From CAVQWT01 sp963810815 (GTDB lineage: Bacteria > Pseudomonadota > Gammaproteobacteria > Burkholderiales > Casimicrobiaceae): a stretch of DNA of 64,000 nucleotides. Below the pieces are notes generated by a model. That model searched no databases. It was not told where the DNA came from and saw only the letters and a list, made by a program, of their open reading frames with translations. This document shows positions 42,555 to 51,561 of this stretch, piece after piece. Location of the stretch: the NCBI GenBank assembly GCA_963810815.1, contig CAWEPB010000003.1, positions 1 through 64,000 of the forward strand. Reading direction: 5' to 3'. The position numbers and the translations under genes were made by a program. The stretch's first letter is position 1. Each line of letters begins with the position of its first letter.

Positions 42555-43490
42555 TCAGCCCGCGGGGGCTGGGTTGCGAATGCCGGCGAGCGCGACCCAA
42601 TCCTCGTCGCGATCCCAGACGTCGATTCTAAACCACGGCGCGTACGACGCGATCACCTCGCCCGCCTGCGCCGTGAGCACGCCGGACAGCACGATCGTGC
42701 CGCCCGCCCGCACCCGTGCGGCCAGCGCGGGCGCCAGCAGCCGCAGCGGATTGGCAAGGATGTTGGCGACGACGACGTCGTAGCGGCCCTTCGCCGCCGC
42801 CGGCAGCGCGGCGTGCAGCGCCTCGCCGTGCTCGTCGGGCAGCCCGAACGTCGCGACGACTTCGTTGCGCGCGGCGTTCGCGCGGCTCGCGGCGACTGCC
42901 TGCGGGTCGACGTCGGTCCCGGTCACGATGCCGGCACCGAGTCGGGCGGCGGCAATGGCGAGAATCCCGGATCCGCAGCCGTAATCGAGCACCGACGCTC
43001 CGCGCCGCAGGTTTGCGGCCAGCCAGCGCAGGCACAGCCGCGTCGTCGGATGCGAGCCGGTGCCGAACGCGAGACCGGGGTCGAGCAGCAGGTTGCAGGC
43101 GCGCGGCTCGACCGGTTCGCACCACGACGGCACGATCCACAGGCCGTCGGCGATGCGGATCGGCGCGAACTGCGCCTGCGTCGCGCGCACCCAGTCCTCG
43201 TCGGCGACCGTGAAGCGCTCGTGCGGCGGCGCCGCCGCGCCGACGTCGGCCGCCGCGGCCGCCAGCGCCGCGTCGGGATCGGCGTCGCCGGCGAACAGCG
43301 CGGTGAGGCGCGACACGGGCCACAGCGCGCCGGGGTCCTCGCCGGGCTCGCCGTAGAGCGGGATCTCGTCGGCGGTGCCGGCGCGCGGGTCGGCGGCATC
43401 GACGGACAGCGCGCCCGCCGCCAGCAGCGCGTCGGTCCATGCGTCGGCCGTCGCGGCGTCGGTGTCGAAGCGCAGGGCGAGGTAGCTCAC
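42555..43490 (-). CDS. prmA: Ribosomal protein L11 methyltransferase
   Basis: A 311-residue SAM-dependent enzyme that trimethylates ribosomal protein L11. The N-terminal substrate domain (MSYLALRFDTDAATADAWTD) is followed by the linker DEDWVRATQAQFAPI. The catalytic domain has family signatures DPGLAFGTGSHPTTRLCL, VLDYGCGSGILAIAAARLGA (SAM motif I) and VVVANILANPLRLLAP (motif IV). It is slightly longer than E. coli PrmA (293). The start is 12 bases after the accC stop, forming accB-accC-prmA. Confidence 0.95.
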   Translation of the reverse strand: MSYLALRFDTDAATADAWTDALLAAGALSVDAADPRAGTADEIPLYGEPGEDPGALWPVSRLTALFAGDADPDAALAAAAADVGAAAPPHERFTVADEDWVRATQAQFAPIRIADGLWIVPSWCEPVEPRACNLLLDPGLAFGTGSHPTTRLCLRWLAANLRRGASVLDYGCGSGILAIAAARLGAGIVTGTDVDPQAVAASRANAARNEVVATFGLPDEHGEALHAALPAAAKGRYDVVVANILANPLRLLAPALAARVRAGGTIVLSGVLTAQAGEVIASYAPWFRIDVWDRDEDWVALAGIRNPAPAG

Positions 43491-43502
43491 GCGAGCCGCG
43501 GA

Positions 43503-44885
43503 TCAGCCCGCCGCGAGACGCCGCTTGGCGAGCTTTTCCTCGAGATAGTGGATCGAGGTGCCGCCGCGGATGAACTTCTCGTCCAGCAGCAGCTCCTGGT
43601 GCAGCGGGATGTTGGTCTTGATCCCCTCGACGATCATCTCGGACAGCGCGACGCGCATGCGGGCCATCGCCTGCTCGCGGGTGTCGCCGTACGCGATGAC
43701 CTTGCCGATCATCGAGTCGTAATACGGCGGCACGAAGTAGTTCTGGTACGCGTGCGAATCGACGCGGATGCCGGGGCCGCCGGGCGCGTGCCACGAGGTG
43801 ATGCGCCCGGGCGACGGCACGAACGTGTACGGGTCCTCGGCGTTGATCCGGCATTCGATCGCGTGCCCGCGCCGCGCGATGTCGCGCTGGCGCCACCGCA
43901 GCTTCTGGCCTGCGGCGACGCGGATCTGCTCCTGCACGATGTCGATGCCGGTGATGAGCTCGGTCACCGGGTGCTCCACCTGCACCCGCGTGTTCATCTC
44001 GATGAAGAAGAACTCGTCGTTCTCGTAGAGGAATTCGAAGGTTCCCGCGCCCCGGTAGTTGATCTTGCGGCAGGCGTCGGCGCAGCGCTCGCCGATGCGG
44101 GTCAGGGCGCGCGCCGAAATGCCCGGCGCCGGGGCCTCCTCGATGATCTTCTGGTGCCGGCGCTGCATCGAGCAGTCCCGCTCGAACAGGTAGACGGCGT
44201 TGCGGTGCTCGTCGGCGAGGACCTGGATCTCGATGTGGCGCGGGTTGGCGAGGAACTTCTCCATGTAGACGGTCGGATTGCCGAACGCCGCCTGCGCCTC
44301 GGAGCGGGTCAGCGTCACCGCGGAGAGCAGCGCCGCCTCGGTGTGCACGACCCGCATGCCGCGACCGCCCCCGCCCCCGGCCGCCTTGATGATCACCGGA
44401 TACCCGGTGGCCCGCGCCATCCGGACGATTTCCTTCGGATCCTCGGGCAACGCCCCCTCCGAACCCGGGACGCACGGCACCCCGGCCTTCAGCATCGCCG
44501 CCTTGGCGCTCACCTTGTCGCCCATCAGCCGGATCGTGTCGGGTCGCGGTCCGATGAACACGAATCCCGATCGCTCGACCTTCTCGGCGAAATCGGCGTT
44601 CTCGGACAGGAAGCCGTAGCCGGGATGGATCGCCTGCGCGTCGGTCACCTCCGCCGCGGCGATGATCGCCGGGACGTGCAGATAGCTCTGGGCCGAAGGC
44701 GGCGGGCCGATGCAGACCGATTCGTCGGCGAGCCGCACGTACTTGGCGTCGCGATCCGCCTCCGAATGCACGACTACCGTCTTGATGTTGAGCTCGCGGC
44801 AGGCGCGCTGGATCCTCAGCGCGATCTCGCCACGGTTGGCGATCAGGATCTTGCCGAACAGCTGCTCGGGAGTCTTCGCGGGCAC
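43503..44885 (-). CDS. accC: Biotin carboxylase subunit of acetyl-CoA carboxylase
   Basis: A 460-residue ATP-grasp enzyme that carboxylates biotin on AccB. It has the N-terminal ILIANRGEIALRIQRACREL, the Gly-rich lid AAGGGGGRGMR, the metal-binding EFLYENDEFFFIEMNTRVQVEH and the C-terminal DSMIGKVIAYG. I chose the GTG at 44885 (VPAKTPEQLFGKIL), 11 bases after the accB stop; no ATG is available near the usual start and CTG just before FGKIL is the alternative. Co-transcribed with accB. Confidence 0.95.
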   Translation of the reverse strand: MPAKTPEQLFGKILIANRGEIALRIQRACRELNIKTVVVHSEADRDAKYVRLADESVCIGPPPSAQSYLHVPAIIAAAEVTDAQAIHPGYGFLSENADFAEKVERSGFVFIGPRPDTIRLMGDKVSAKAAMLKAGVPCVPGSEGALPEDPKEIVRMARATGYPVIIKAAGGGGGRGMRVVHTEAALLSAVTLTRSEAQAAFGNPTVYMEKFLANPRHIEIQVLADEHRNAVYLFERDCSMQRRHQKIIEEAPAPGISARALTRIGERCADACRKINYRGAGTFEFLYENDEFFFIEMNTRVQVEHPVTELITGIDIVQEQIRVAAGQKLRWRQRDIARRGHAIECRINAEDPYTFVPSPGRITSWHAPGGPGIRVDSHAYQNYFVPPYYDSMIGKVIAYGDTREQAMARMRVALSEMIVEGIKTNIPLHQELLLDEKFIRGGTSIHYLEEKLAKRRLAAG

Positions 44886-44896
44886 GAGGTCGGGAC

Positions 44897-45364
<468 letters not shown>

Positions 45365-45771
45365 GGGTCAGGCCCTGCCGCGCTGCAGCGAAAACACGAG
45401 GGCCGACGAACGTGCGGCCGGGGACTTCTTGGTATGCGCCGGAACCCCGATCGGGGTGGCCGGCAGACTGCGTCGGGGGGATGCCATCGCCCGCGCTTCC
45501 TTCCTTGTGGGAGTCCAGCCGGACAGTTTGCCGCAGTTAGCGGCACGTTGTCCAGCCGTTAGCCGAACTTGCGGTCGCGCACGGAGGTCAGGGTCGGGCC
45601 GGAGGACACAGGCCCGGCGTGGGGTGGGCCCGTGCGCGCGCCGCCCGTGGGGCCGCGGCCACGGGCGCGACCCGGCTTCGCCTGACCGACGCCGGCGCCG
45701 GGGACCCGCGCCGTCACGCCGACCGCGTGTGATCGGCCCGTCGCGAAGATGCGGTGACTATGGCGCCAAAT
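45365..45771. other. 407-bp intergenic region between tlpA and accB
   Basis: No gene is visible. In many Betaproteobacteria aroQ (dehydroquinase) occupies this position, but no reading frame here encodes it. The stretch holds GC-rich short palindromes (for example near 45640-45660) and a less GC-rich patch at 45520-45565 (TTTGCCGCAGTTAGCGGCAC) where an accB promoter could lie. Confidence 0.5.
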
Positions 45772-46308
45772 TCAAAGGAGTTGACCGACGATCGATCGAA
45801 GCTGGGCATCCCGCAGCGGCCCCAGCTGGGTGTGGACGATGGCGCCCTGGCGGTCGATGACCACCGTGAACGGCAGCGCCATCAGCCGATTGCCCAGCGT
45901 CTTCGACAACTCCATGGCGCCGTGGCCGCCGACGAGCGAAGGGTAGTTGAGCCCGATCTCCTCGACGAAGGCGCGGACCTTGTCGGGGGAATCGATGGCG
46001 ATGCCGACGAACTGCAGCCCGCGGGCGCCGAGATCGGCCTGGGCGCGGACGAACTCCGGCATTTCCTCGCGGCAGGGGGAACACCAGGTCGCCCAGAAGT
46101 TGACGACCAGGACCTTGCCGCGCCATTGGCCCAGCGTCTGCGGCGCCCCCGCGGTGTCCGGCAGCGTGATGGCAAGCAGGGTCGCGGCGTCGCGTCTGCC
46201 GCCCTCGCCGCCGAAACCGTATCCCGCACGGCCGAAGTACAGCCCGGCGAGCAGCGCGGCGACCGAGGCGAGGGCGCCGAGCACGAGGAGAACGCGACGG
46301 GAAGGCAT
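45772..46308 (-). CDS. TlpA/ResA-type periplasmic thioredoxin
   Basis: A 178-residue membrane-tethered thioredoxin. The N-terminal anchor (RVLLVLGALASVAALLAGLY) is followed by a redoxin domain with active site WCSPC (~75-79) in VLVVNFWATWCSPCREEMPE. The cis-Pro loop is LPFTVVIDRQG. Such proteins reduce apocytochrome or copper-site thiols. A stand-alone DsbD-alpha gene lies 74 bases upstream and may supply or receive electrons, although no full DsbD is present here. Confidence 0.88.
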   Translation of the reverse strand: MPSRRVLLVLGALASVAALLAGLYFGRAGYGFGGEGGRRDAATLLAITLPDTAGAPQTLGQWRGKVLVVNFWATWCSPCREEMPEFVRAQADLGARGLQFVGIAIDSPDKVRAFVEEIGLNYPSLVGGHGAMELSKTLGNRLMALPFTVVIDRQGAIVHTQLGPLRDAQLRSIVGQLL

Positions 46309-46382
46309 GGTTCGGGATCGGAAAACGCCAGGGAGAGCGAGCGCTCACCCTCACGGGAAAGGTCGCCGGTACGATGATCGAG

Positions 46383-46913
46383 TCAGTTGAACCAGTGCTT
46401 CTTCTCGGGCGCCGCCTCGACCGGGACCCCGGGTTTGCCGCCGGCGAGCGGCAACGTGACGGTGATCTGCTGGACTTGCGGAGGATAGCAGACGCCGACA
46501 TCGGCGCAGCCCTGCGACTCGGCCCGGATGGTCACCGGACGTCCGGGCGCGGCGGCGTCGAGTGGCAGCTTGACCAGCACCATCCCGCGATAGGTCTCGA
46601 CCTTGCCGAAGAACTCGTCGTCCTTGACCTTGCCCGGCGGCAGCGTCGGCGCGGCGGCGAGGACCGCGCCGTCGAGGGTGAACCGGAGCTTGTCGCGGTA
46701 GAGGTAATAGCCGTCCGCCACCACGAACCGGGCTTCGACGGTGCGGTCGTCGAGCCCGCGGCCGGCGAACGCGAATGCCCGCTCGGGCTCGAGCAGCTTG
46801 ACCTGGGCGGGCGCGGCGGCGGGCCAGACCGCCAGCAGCAGCGCCAGCGCCAGCGTCGGCAACGGCGCCTGCGCACGACCCGGTGCGCCCGCGACCGGCC
46901 CGATCCGGCGCAC
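46383..46913 (-). CDS. Stand-alone DsbD alpha-domain protein
   Basis: A 176-residue exported protein corresponding only to the N-terminal domain of DsbD. It contains FVVADGYYLYRDKLRFTLDG, then the redox pair in ESQGCADVGVCYPPQVQ (equivalent to the DsbD-alpha cysteines). The transmembrane and gamma thioredoxin domains of DsbD are absent; the sequence ends KKHWFN before tlpA. I chose the GTG at 46913 (VRRIGPVAGAPGRA) because a good signal peptide follows (LALALLLAVWPAAAPAQ); starts upstream overlap cutA and run through a duplicated 21-bp unit. It could relay electrons from another membrane thiol transporter (inference). Confidence 0.78.
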   Translation of the reverse strand: MRRIGPVAGAPGRAQAPLPTLALALLLAVWPAAAPAQVKLLEPERAFAFAGRGLDDRTVEARFVVADGYYLYRDKLRFTLDGAVLAAAPTLPPGKVKDDEFFGKVETYRGMVLVKLPLDAAAPGRPVTIRAESQGCADVGVCYPPQVQQITVTLPLAGGKPGVPVEAAPEKKHWFN

Positions 46914-46953
46914 GGCGGGCCGATCCGCGGCCACGGCGGGCCGATCCGCGGCC
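46912..46953. repeat. Perfect 21-bp tandem duplication upstream of the DsbD-alpha gene
   Basis: The 21 bases at 46912-46932 are repeated exactly at 46933-46953 (core GGCGGGCCGATCCGCGG). The length keeps reading frame, and each copy contains a GTG on the minus strand, so two in-frame starts (46913 and 46934) exist. Confidence 0.8.
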
Positions 46954-46977
46954 GCGGCGATCGCCGCTGCGGCGCCG

Positions 46978-47304
46978 TCAGCGGACCGCCGTTTCGGCAC
47001 CGATCCAGTCGAGGTAGGGAGCGAATCCATCGGCAAGGGGGACAGCGACGATTTCCGGAAGTTCATAGGGGTGGTGGGCGCGGATTGCCGCCTCCACCTC
47101 CGGGTAGCGCGCGGCGACCGTCTTCACGACCACCGGAAATTCCTGCGCAGTTTCGATCGCGCCGCGCCAGTGATAAAGTGAATCGACCGGTGAGCCGACG
47201 CTGACGCAGGCGGCGAGCCGGGACTCGACGAGTGCGCGGGCCAGACGGCGCGCGGCGTCCCGGTCTGGAAATTGCGTCAGCACCAGCAGCGCGGCATCCG
47301 CCAA
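46978..47304 (-). CDS. cutA: CutA1-like divalent ion tolerance protein
   Basis: A 108-residue CutA family protein, a trimeric ferredoxin-like fold. Typical segments: LLVLTQFPDRDAARRLARAL, ESRLAACVSVGSPVDSLYHWRGAIE, EFPVVVKTVAARYPEVEAAI and HPYELPEIVAVPLADG near the end. No ATG fits; the TTG at 47304 (LADAALLVLTQF) has GGAG upstream. Its true role is unclear despite the name. Only 12 bases separate it from the divergent fxsA. Confidence 0.9.
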   Translation of the reverse strand: MADAALLVLTQFPDRDAARRLARALVESRLAACVSVGSPVDSLYHWRGAIETAQEFPVVVKTVAARYPEVEAAIRAHHPYELPEIVAVPLADGFAPYLDWIGAETAVR

Positions 47305-47316
47305 GAAGGAGTCTCC

Positions 47317-47706
47317 ATGCGCTTTCTCGTCCTCATGATTGTAATGGCTTTCCCGGTCCTCGACCTTTACATCACGGTGCGCTTCGCGCGCTGGACCGGG
47401 GTGCCCGTGTGGGCGTGGATCGGCGCGGCGCTGGTCGGCGGCTTCCTGCTGCTTCACAGCGAGCGGACGGCGTTCCGCGCGCGCACGGTCGCGGCGCTCC
47501 ACGGCGAGCAATCCCTGCTGCGCGGGCTCGTCGACAGCGGGCGCAAGGTGCTGGCCGCGATGCTGCTGATCCTGCCGGGAATCGTCAGCGACATGGTCGC
47601 GCTGTTGCTGCTCGCGCTGCCGATCAACGTCGGCCGCCGGCTCGAGGCCGCCGCGGCGGGTCGGCGCCTGGACGCCATCGACGGGAACTGGCGGCGGATC
47701 GACTGA
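47317..47706 (+). CDS. fxsA: FxsA family membrane protein
   Basis: A 129-residue inner-membrane protein. It begins MRFLVLMIVMAFPVLDLYITVRF, with helix 2 at VWAWIGAALVGGFLLL and a helical hairpin at MLLILPGIVSDMVALLLLALP, matching the FxsA (phage T7 exclusion suppressor) family. AAGGAG is 6 bases before the ATG. The start is 12 bases from the divergent cutA start, so each promoter must lie in the other gene. It converges on lgt with a 9-bp gap. Confidence 0.88.
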   Translation: MRFLVLMIVMAFPVLDLYITVRFARWTGVPVWAWIGAALVGGFLLLHSERTAFRARTVAALHGEQSLLRGLVDSGRKVLAAMLLILPGIVSDMVALLLLALPINVGRRLEAAAAGRRLDAIDGNWRRID

Positions 47707-47715
47707 CCCGCGCGG

Positions 47716-48531
47716 TCACTTGAGCCGGTTGTAGACGGTCGGCTCGGACTTGCCGGCGCGACGGTACGCCCAGACCATCATCACGACGCCGGCGACGATC
47801 ATCGGCAGCGACAGCCACTGGCCCATCGACAGGTCCAGCGCCAGCGTGCCGAGGAAGGCGTCGGGCTCGCGCGCGAATTCGGCGGCGAAGCGGCACGCCC
47901 CGTAGCCCACCAGGAACAGCCCGGACGCCGCACCGGTCGGCCGGCGTCGCTGCGTGTACACCCACAGCACGACGAACAGCAGGAGCCCCTCGAGCGAGAA
48001 CTGGTAGAGCTGCGACATGTGCCGCGGCTCGGGGCCGGCCTGCGGAAACACCATCCCCCACGGTCCCTGGGTCACCCGCCCCCACAGCTCGCCGTTGATG
48101 AAATTGCCCAGCCGCCCGGCGGCCAGGCCCAGCGGCACCAGCGGCGCGACGAAGTCGGTGACATCGAGCCAGCGCTTGTGGCGGCCGCGCGCGAACAGCC
48201 ACAGCGCGAAGAGCACGCCGAGGAACCCGCCGTGGAAGCTCATGCCGCCCTGCCAGAGGGCGAACACCTCGAGCGGATGCTCCAGGTAGTACAGCGGCTT
48301 GTAGAAGACCACGTACCCGAGCCGCCCGCCCAGGATGACGCCGAACACGCCGTAGAACAGCATGTCGTCGATGTCGCGCGGATGCCACCCGGTCAGCAGA
48401 TTCTGCCGCGCACGATGGCGCCCGAGCACGACGAACAGCACGAACGCGACGAGGTACATCAGGCCGTACCAGCGCACCGCGAGCGGGCCGATCGAGAACG
48501 CGATCGGGTCGAATTGCGGGTGGACGAGCAT
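47716..48531 (-). CDS. lgt: Prolipoprotein diacylglyceryl transferase
   Basis: A 271-residue seven-helix inner-membrane enzyme that lipidates lipobox Cys residues. The signature GRLGNFINGELWGRVT is present (~residues 142-157), together with the N-terminal PIAFSIGPLAVRWYGLMYL, the periplasmic GGMSFHGGFLG and the C-terminal FCAEF-like region CRFAAEFAREPD. It would process the many lipoproteins encoded in this window. The ATG at 48531 starts MLVHPQFDPIA. Divergent from ilvD. Confidence 0.95.
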   Translation of the reverse strand: MLVHPQFDPIAFSIGPLAVRWYGLMYLVAFVLFVVLGRHRARQNLLTGWHPRDIDDMLFYGVFGVILGGRLGYVVFYKPLYYLEHPLEVFALWQGGMSFHGGFLGVLFALWLFARGRHKRWLDVTDFVAPLVPLGLAAGRLGNFINGELWGRVTQGPWGMVFPQAGPEPRHMSQLYQFSLEGLLLFVVLWVYTQRRRPTGAASGLFLVGYGACRFAAEFAREPDAFLGTLALDLSMGQWLSLPMIVAGVVMMVWAYRRAGKSEPTVYNRLK

Positions 48532-48651
48532 CGTCGGGAGGTGTCGGCGGCGGCAGCGGCAGGAACAGCGGAGAGACTGCCCGGTGAAGGCCGGGCAGTC
48601 ATGGCCTGGCCGCCGGGCACCACGGAGCGCGGCGCACCCACGGGCGTGCGC

Positions 48652-48657
48652 TAGAAT
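48652..48657 (+). promoter_or_regulatory. -10 box for ilvD
   Basis: TAGAAT, with a second AT-rich patch (ATTATACGA) just after it, in the 232-bp gap between lgt and ilvD. The ilvD leader would be about 100 bases. I see no leader peptide or riboswitch in it. Confidence 0.4.
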
Positions 48658-48763
48658 CGCGGCATTATACGAGAGCCGGTGCGCGACCGCCGGGGCACCG
48701 CCCCCGCCGCCCTCCACCGCCAACGTCCGCCACCGGCGACGATACACCCGCGAGGATCCCCGC

Positions 48764-50446
48764 ATGAGCTACAACCGCCGTTCCCGCCTGATCACGCAGG
48801 GCGTCGCCCGCTCGCCCAACCGCGCCATGCTGCGGGCTGTCGGCTTCACCGACGGCGACTTCGAGAAGCCGATCGTCGGCGTGGCCAACGGCCATTCGAC
48901 GATGAATCCCTGCAACGCCGGCATCCAGCCGCTGGTCGACCGCGCGATGGCGGCGCTGAAGGCCGAGGGCGCGATGCCGCAGGTCTTCGGCATCCCGACG
49001 GTGACCGACGGCATCGGGATGGGCACCGAGGGGATGAAATACTCGCTGGTTTCGCGCGAGGTGATTGCCGACGCGATCGAGACCTCGGTCAACGGCCAGT
49101 GCATGGACGGGGTGCTCGTCGCCGGCGGCTGCGACAAGAACATGCCGGCCGGCGTGATGGCGATGGCGCGGATGAACGTGCCCGGCATCTTCGTCTACGC
49201 CGGGACCATCAAGCCGGGCGAATGGAAGGGCAAGGCGCTGACGATCGTGTCGCCGTTCGAGGCGGTCGGCGCCTACACCGCCGGCACCATGTCGAAGGAG
49301 GACTACGACGGCATCGAGCGGCACGCCTGTCCCTCGGTCGGTGCGTGCGGCGGCATGTACACCGCCAACACCATGAGCTCGTCGTTCGAGGCGCTGGGCA
49401 TCAGCCTGATGGGCAGTTCGCAGATGGCCTCGCCCGATCCGGAGAAGGCCGACTCCGCGGCCGAGTCCGCGCGGGTGCTGGTCGAGGCGATCAGGAAGGA
49501 CCTGAAGCCGCGCGACATCATCACGCGCAAGTCGATCGAGAACGCGATCTCGCTGGTCATGGCGACCGGCGGCTCGACCAACGCGGTGCTGCATTACCTG
49601 GCGATCGCCTCGGCCGCCGAAGTCGAGTGGACGATCGACGACTTCGAGCGCATCCGCCGGCGCGTGCCGGTGCTGTGCGATCTCAAGCCTTCCGGGCGCT
49701 TCGTCGCGACCGACTTCCACAAGGCCGGCGGCGTGCCGCAGGTGCTCAGGATGCTGCTGGTGCACGGCCTGCTCAACGGCGACTGCGTCACCATCACCGG
49801 CCGCACCATCGCCGAGGAACTCGCCGCCATTCCCGACGAGCCGCGTGCCGACCAGGAAGTGATCCGGCCCTGGTCGAATCCGATGTACGAGCACGGCCAC
49901 CTCGCGATCCTCAAGGGCAACCTCGCGCCGGAAGGCTGCGTGGCCAAGATCACCGGCCTCAAGAATCCGTCGATCACCGGCCCCGCGCGGGTGTTCGATT
50001 CCGAGCCGCAGGTCATGGAAGCGATCATGGCCCGGAAGATCCGGCCGGGCGACGTCGTCGTCATCCGGTACGAGGGACCGAAGGGCGGGCCCGGCATGCA
50101 GGAAATGCTGGCGCCCACGTCGGCGCTGATCGGCCAGGGCCTCGGCGAATCGGTCGGGCTGATCACTGACGGACGCTTCTCCGGCGGGACCTGGGGCATG
50201 GTCGTCGGACACGTCGCGCCGGAGGCGTACGCGGGCGGCAACATCGCGCTGATCGAGGAAGGCGATTCGATCACCATCGACGCCCATCGCCTGCTGATCC
50301 AGCTCAACGTCGCCGACGACGTGCTCGCCGCGCGCCGCGCGCGCTGGCAGCGGCCCGCGCCGCGCTATACGCGCGGTCTGCTCGCGAAATACATGCGGCT
50401 GGTGTCGCCGGCAAGCCGCGGCGCGATCACCGATGGCGGCGAGTAG
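48764..50446 (+). CDS. ilvD: Dihydroxy-acid dehydratase
   Basis: A 560-residue Fe-S dehydratase of branched-chain amino acid synthesis. Cluster ligands lie in NPCNAGIQPL, VAGGCDKNMPAGVMAM and HACPSVGACGGMYTANTM. Other family segments are ATGGSTNAVLHYLAIA and GLITDGRFSGGTWGMVVGHV near the C-terminus with ITIDAHRLLIQLNV. The ATG at 48764 follows GAGGA. Its last 14 bases overlap the next gene. Confidence 0.96.
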   Translation: MSYNRRSRLITQGVARSPNRAMLRAVGFTDGDFEKPIVGVANGHSTMNPCNAGIQPLVDRAMAALKAEGAMPQVFGIPTVTDGIGMGTEGMKYSLVSREVIADAIETSVNGQCMDGVLVAGGCDKNMPAGVMAMARMNVPGIFVYAGTIKPGEWKGKALTIVSPFEAVGAYTAGTMSKEDYDGIERHACPSVGACGGMYTANTMSSSFEALGISLMGSSQMASPDPEKADSAAESARVLVEAIRKDLKPRDIITRKSIENAISLVMATGGSTNAVLHYLAIASAAEVEWTIDDFERIRRRVPVLCDLKPSGRFVATDFHKAGGVPQVLRMLLVHGLLNGDCVTITGRTIAEELAAIPDEPRADQEVIRPWSNPMYEHGHLAILKGNLAPEGCVAKITGLKNPSITGPARVFDSEPQVMEAIMARKIRPGDVVVIRYEGPKGGPGMQEMLAPTSALIGQGLGESVGLITDGRFSGGTWGMVVGHVAPEAYAGGNIALIEEGDSITIDAHRLLIQLNVADDVLAARRARWQRPAPRYTRGLLAKYMRLVSPASRGAITDGGE

Positions 50447-51107
50447 CGCGCCGGTCGCCGTTCTGGCCGCGGCGCTGATCGCGGGGGCGCTGGCAGGTCC
50501 GGTGCAGGCGTCACCGTCGCTCCAGCTGCCGCTCGAATTGCCGAAGGCGCCGGCGTCGGGCCCGGCCGCGTCGAAGCAGCCGATCGATCCGAAGGAGCGC
50601 GCCGTCGTGCCGCTCGCCAATGCCGGGTTCGAAGGACCCATCGCCTCGACGGGTCAACCCGAGGGTTGGGTGACGATCCAGCACGCCGGCGAGGTGTCGT
50701 ACACGTTCACGCCGGACCACGACGGGCCGCGCTCCGGCGAACGCAGCCTTCGCGTCGACAACGTGGGGCCCGAGCCCTACGGTGCCGTCTACCAGATCGT
50801 CGACGCCACGCCGTACCGCGGCCGCACCCTCGTGTTCTCGGCCTGGATGAGGACGAAGGACGCGAAAGGCAACCGCTTCGGCAAGGGGGCGGGGCTCAAG
50901 CTCCAGGCCATGAAGAACGGGTATCCCGCCGCGGTGAAGCAGATGCGCCGCGACGCGATCGACGGCACCACCGGCTGGACCCGCTACGAGCTGGAACTGG
51001 CCGTGCCCGCCGACGCCACGCAGATCGAAGTCGGACTCAACCTGTTCGGGCCCGGCACCGCCTGGCTCGACGACACCGCGCTCGAGGTCCGGCCGGCGCC
51101 GAGCTGA
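50433..51107 (+). CDS. Secreted protein with a carbohydrate-binding-like beta-sandwich
   Basis: A 224-residue exported protein. The signal peptide (VAVLAAALIAGALAGPVQA) is followed by a Pro-rich stretch. A domain of the galactose-binding/CBM type occupies ~60-220: NAGFEGPIASTGQPEGWVTI, SGERSLRVDNV, GRTLVFSAWMRTKDA, WTRYELELAVPADATQIEVG and the closing TAWLDDTALEV. This order is typical of carbohydrate-binding sandwiches. No catalytic domain is present. It overlaps the end of ilvD, probably by chance of packing; ligand unknown. Confidence 0.72.
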   Translation: MAASSAPVAVLAAALIAGALAGPVQASPSLQLPLELPKAPASGPAASKQPIDPKERAVVPLANAGFEGPIASTGQPEGWVTIQHAGEVSYTFTPDHDGPRSGERSLRVDNVGPEPYGAVYQIVDATPYRGRTLVFSAWMRTKDAKGNRFGKGAGLKLQAMKNGYPAAVKQMRRDAIDGTTGWTRYELELAVPADATQIEVGLNLFGPGTAWLDDTALEVRPAPS

Positions 51108-51211
51108 GCCGCGCCGAACCGCAGCCGCGGAGCGCTGCGTCGGTGACCCGCCGGCCCCGTCACGGTCCCTCGTCGAGCCGCCAACGAGCCACCTCGCCAC
51201 GGAGAATCCCG

Positions 51212-51538
51212 ATGCTGTACTGGTCCGCCCTCGCCGGCGCCATCGCACTGGAAATCGCCGGCACCGTGTCGATGAAGCTCTCGCAGGGCTTCACGCGGCC
51301 GCTGCCTTCGGTGCTGCTGTTCGTGTTCTACGCGGCGTCGTTCGCGCTGATGACGATCGCGGTGAAGCGGATCGACATGAGCGTCTCGTATGCGATCTGG
51401 TCGGCCGTCGGCACGGCCGCGATCACGCTGATCGGCGTGTTCGGATTCCGCGAATCGCTGACGCCGGTCCAGTTCGGCAGCCTCGCGCTCATCATCGTCG
51501 GCGTCCTCGGACTGCGCCTCGGCGCTGCCGACGCCTGA
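51212..51538 (+). CDS. Small multidrug resistance (EmrE-type) transporter
   Basis: A 108-residue four-helix SMR protein. The essential membrane Glu is in ALEIAGTVSMKLSQGFTR (~residue 14), and YAIWSAVGTAAITLIGVFGF is the conserved helix 3 segment. It aligns with EmrE rather than guanidine-specific SugE/Gdx by the GFTR and AYAIWS-like motifs; polyamine or quaternary-amine export is possible. GGAGAA is 7 bases before the ATG. I looked for a guanidine riboswitch upstream and found none. Confidence 0.88.
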   Translation: MLYWSALAGAIALEIAGTVSMKLSQGFTRPLPSVLLFVFYAASFALMTIAVKRIDMSVSYAIWSAVGTAAITLIGVFGFRESLTPVQFGSLALIIVGVLGLRLGAADA

Positions 51539-51561
51539 ACGGCCACTCCAGGGAAAGCCCC

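Noticed and set aside
51108..51211. A guanidine riboswitch ahead of the SMR transporter.
   Set aside because: Small hairpins can be drawn, but no ACGR loops or ykkC core sequence is present, and the transporter is EmrE-like rather than Gdx-like.
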